From the NCBI GenBank assembly GCA_003669575.1, contig QWOR01000032.1, positions 1 to 6,011 on the forward strand: a stretch of DNA of 6,011 nt, given 5' to 3'. Under the pieces are notes generated by a model. That model had not been told where the DNA came from. It saw only the letters and a list, made by a program, of their open reading frames with translations, and did no database searches. Of this stretch, positions 5,626-6,011 are shown piece after piece (the stretch's first letter is position 1; each line of letters begins with the position of its first letter). A program made the translations under genes and the position numbers. The stretch is from Planctomycetota bacterium (lineage in GTDB: Bacteria > Planctomycetota > Planctomycetia > Planctomycetales > Planctomycetaceae).

Positions 5626-6011
5626 ATGCTTTCCCCCACTGAACTCGGTTACCACATGCCCGCGGAGTGGGAGCCGCACGAGGCCATCTGGCTGTCGTGG
5701 CCTCAGCGCCGTGACACCTGGCCAGGTACGTTTGAGGACGTACCTCCAGTATTCGTACAGATCGCCAGGCTCATCGCCGAGTCAGAACTGGTGCGGATCA
5801 ACGTCGACAACCCCGTGATGGCCAAGGGGGTCAAGTACCAGCTGGAGGCTGCCGGCACGAATATGGAGGCGGTGCGGTTCCACTACAACCCGACGAACGA
5901 TGCCTGGGTTCGCGACCATGGGCCGATCTATGTCGTCCGCGATCGGGATGGCATTCGTGAGCGGGCAATCCTCGACTGGGACTACAACGCGTGGGGCGTG
6001 AAGTACGAAGA
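5626..6011 (+). CDS. aguA: Agmatine deiminase, partial: N-terminal 128 residues
   Basis: The frame opens at ATG 5626 and runs without a stop to the window edge. It begins MLSPTELGYHMPAEWEPHEA, and MPAEWEPHEAIWLSWP (11-26) is the family's hallmark N-terminus. Further motifs are TNDAWVRDHGPIYV (90-103), containing the Asp and Arg-Asp substrate/catalytic-site residues of the guanidine-modifying superfamily, and ILDWDYNAWG (115-124). The enzyme hydrolyses agmatine to N-carbamoylputrescine and ammonia, a cytoplasmic step toward putrescine. The catalytic His and the C-terminal Cys lie beyond the window, so activity cannot be confirmed. The start agrees with the family, yet the preceding bases (CCCTCCTTCTACC) are pyrimidine-rich with no Shine-Dalgarno. 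An N-carbamoylputrescine amidase is a common neighbour but cannot be seen here. The related peptidyl-arginine deiminase label (same Pfam family) is the main alternative; agmatine is much more likely for a bacterial protein with this N-terminus. Confidence 0.93.
   Translation, partial: MLSPTELGYHMPAEWEPHEAIWLSWPQRRDTWPGTFEDVPPVFVQIARLIAESELVRINVDNPVMAKGVKYQLEAAGTNMEAVRFHYNPTNDAWVRDHGPIYVVRDRDGIRERAILDWDYNAWGVKYE

Overview
The window looks like chromosomal DNA of a moderately GC-rich bacterium, most probably a planctomycete. The reasons are a bacterial formylmethanofuran/formyl-tetrahydromethanopterin hydrolase A subunit (a C1-transfer gene otherwise found in methylotrophs and methanogens), two proteins that match from memory families seen repeatedly in Planctomycetes (a small lipoprotein and a xylanase-like protein), and several genes without a clear Shine-Dalgarno site. 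The assignment is inferred from sequence character; no search was run.

Layout from left to right. (1) 1..875, minus strand: N-terminal 291 residues of FhcA, running off the left edge. (2) 876..1168: divergent control region ending in a very pyrimidine-rich leader. (3) 1169..1756, plus: a 195-residue lipoprotein with a clear lipobox. (4) 1793..2539, minus: a stand-alone RluA-type RNA pseudouridine synthase, convergent with the lipoprotein gene; a stem-loop sits at the junction. (5) 2540..3011: non-coding, with a candidate promoter near 2886..2915. (6) 3012..4490, plus: a 492-residue cytoplasmic protein with a GH10-xylanase-like barrel in which both catalytic glutamates appear to be missing. 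(7) 4491..4727: intergenic, with a perfect 11-bp hairpin and a second smaller one. (8) 4728..5519, plus: a membrane protein with about four transmembrane helices and a C-terminal soluble domain resembling a bacterial PH-like domain. (9) 5520..5625: a long hairpin built from heptamer repeats, then a tandem CCCTAGG duplication. (10) 5626..6011, plus: N-terminal 128 residues of agmatine deiminase, running off the right edge.

The genes do not form one obvious pathway. FhcA belongs to tetrahydromethanopterin-linked formaldehyde oxidation, agmatine deiminase to polyamine/agmatine metabolism, and the pseudouridine synthase to RNA modification. Strands change often, and every gap between genes is 36 bp or longer, several with hairpins, so most genes are probably separate transcription units. 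The two features most worth following up are the apparently catalytically dead GH10-like protein and the heptamer-repeat hairpin before the agmatine deiminase gene. I saw no mobile element, CRISPR array, tRNA or rRNA.
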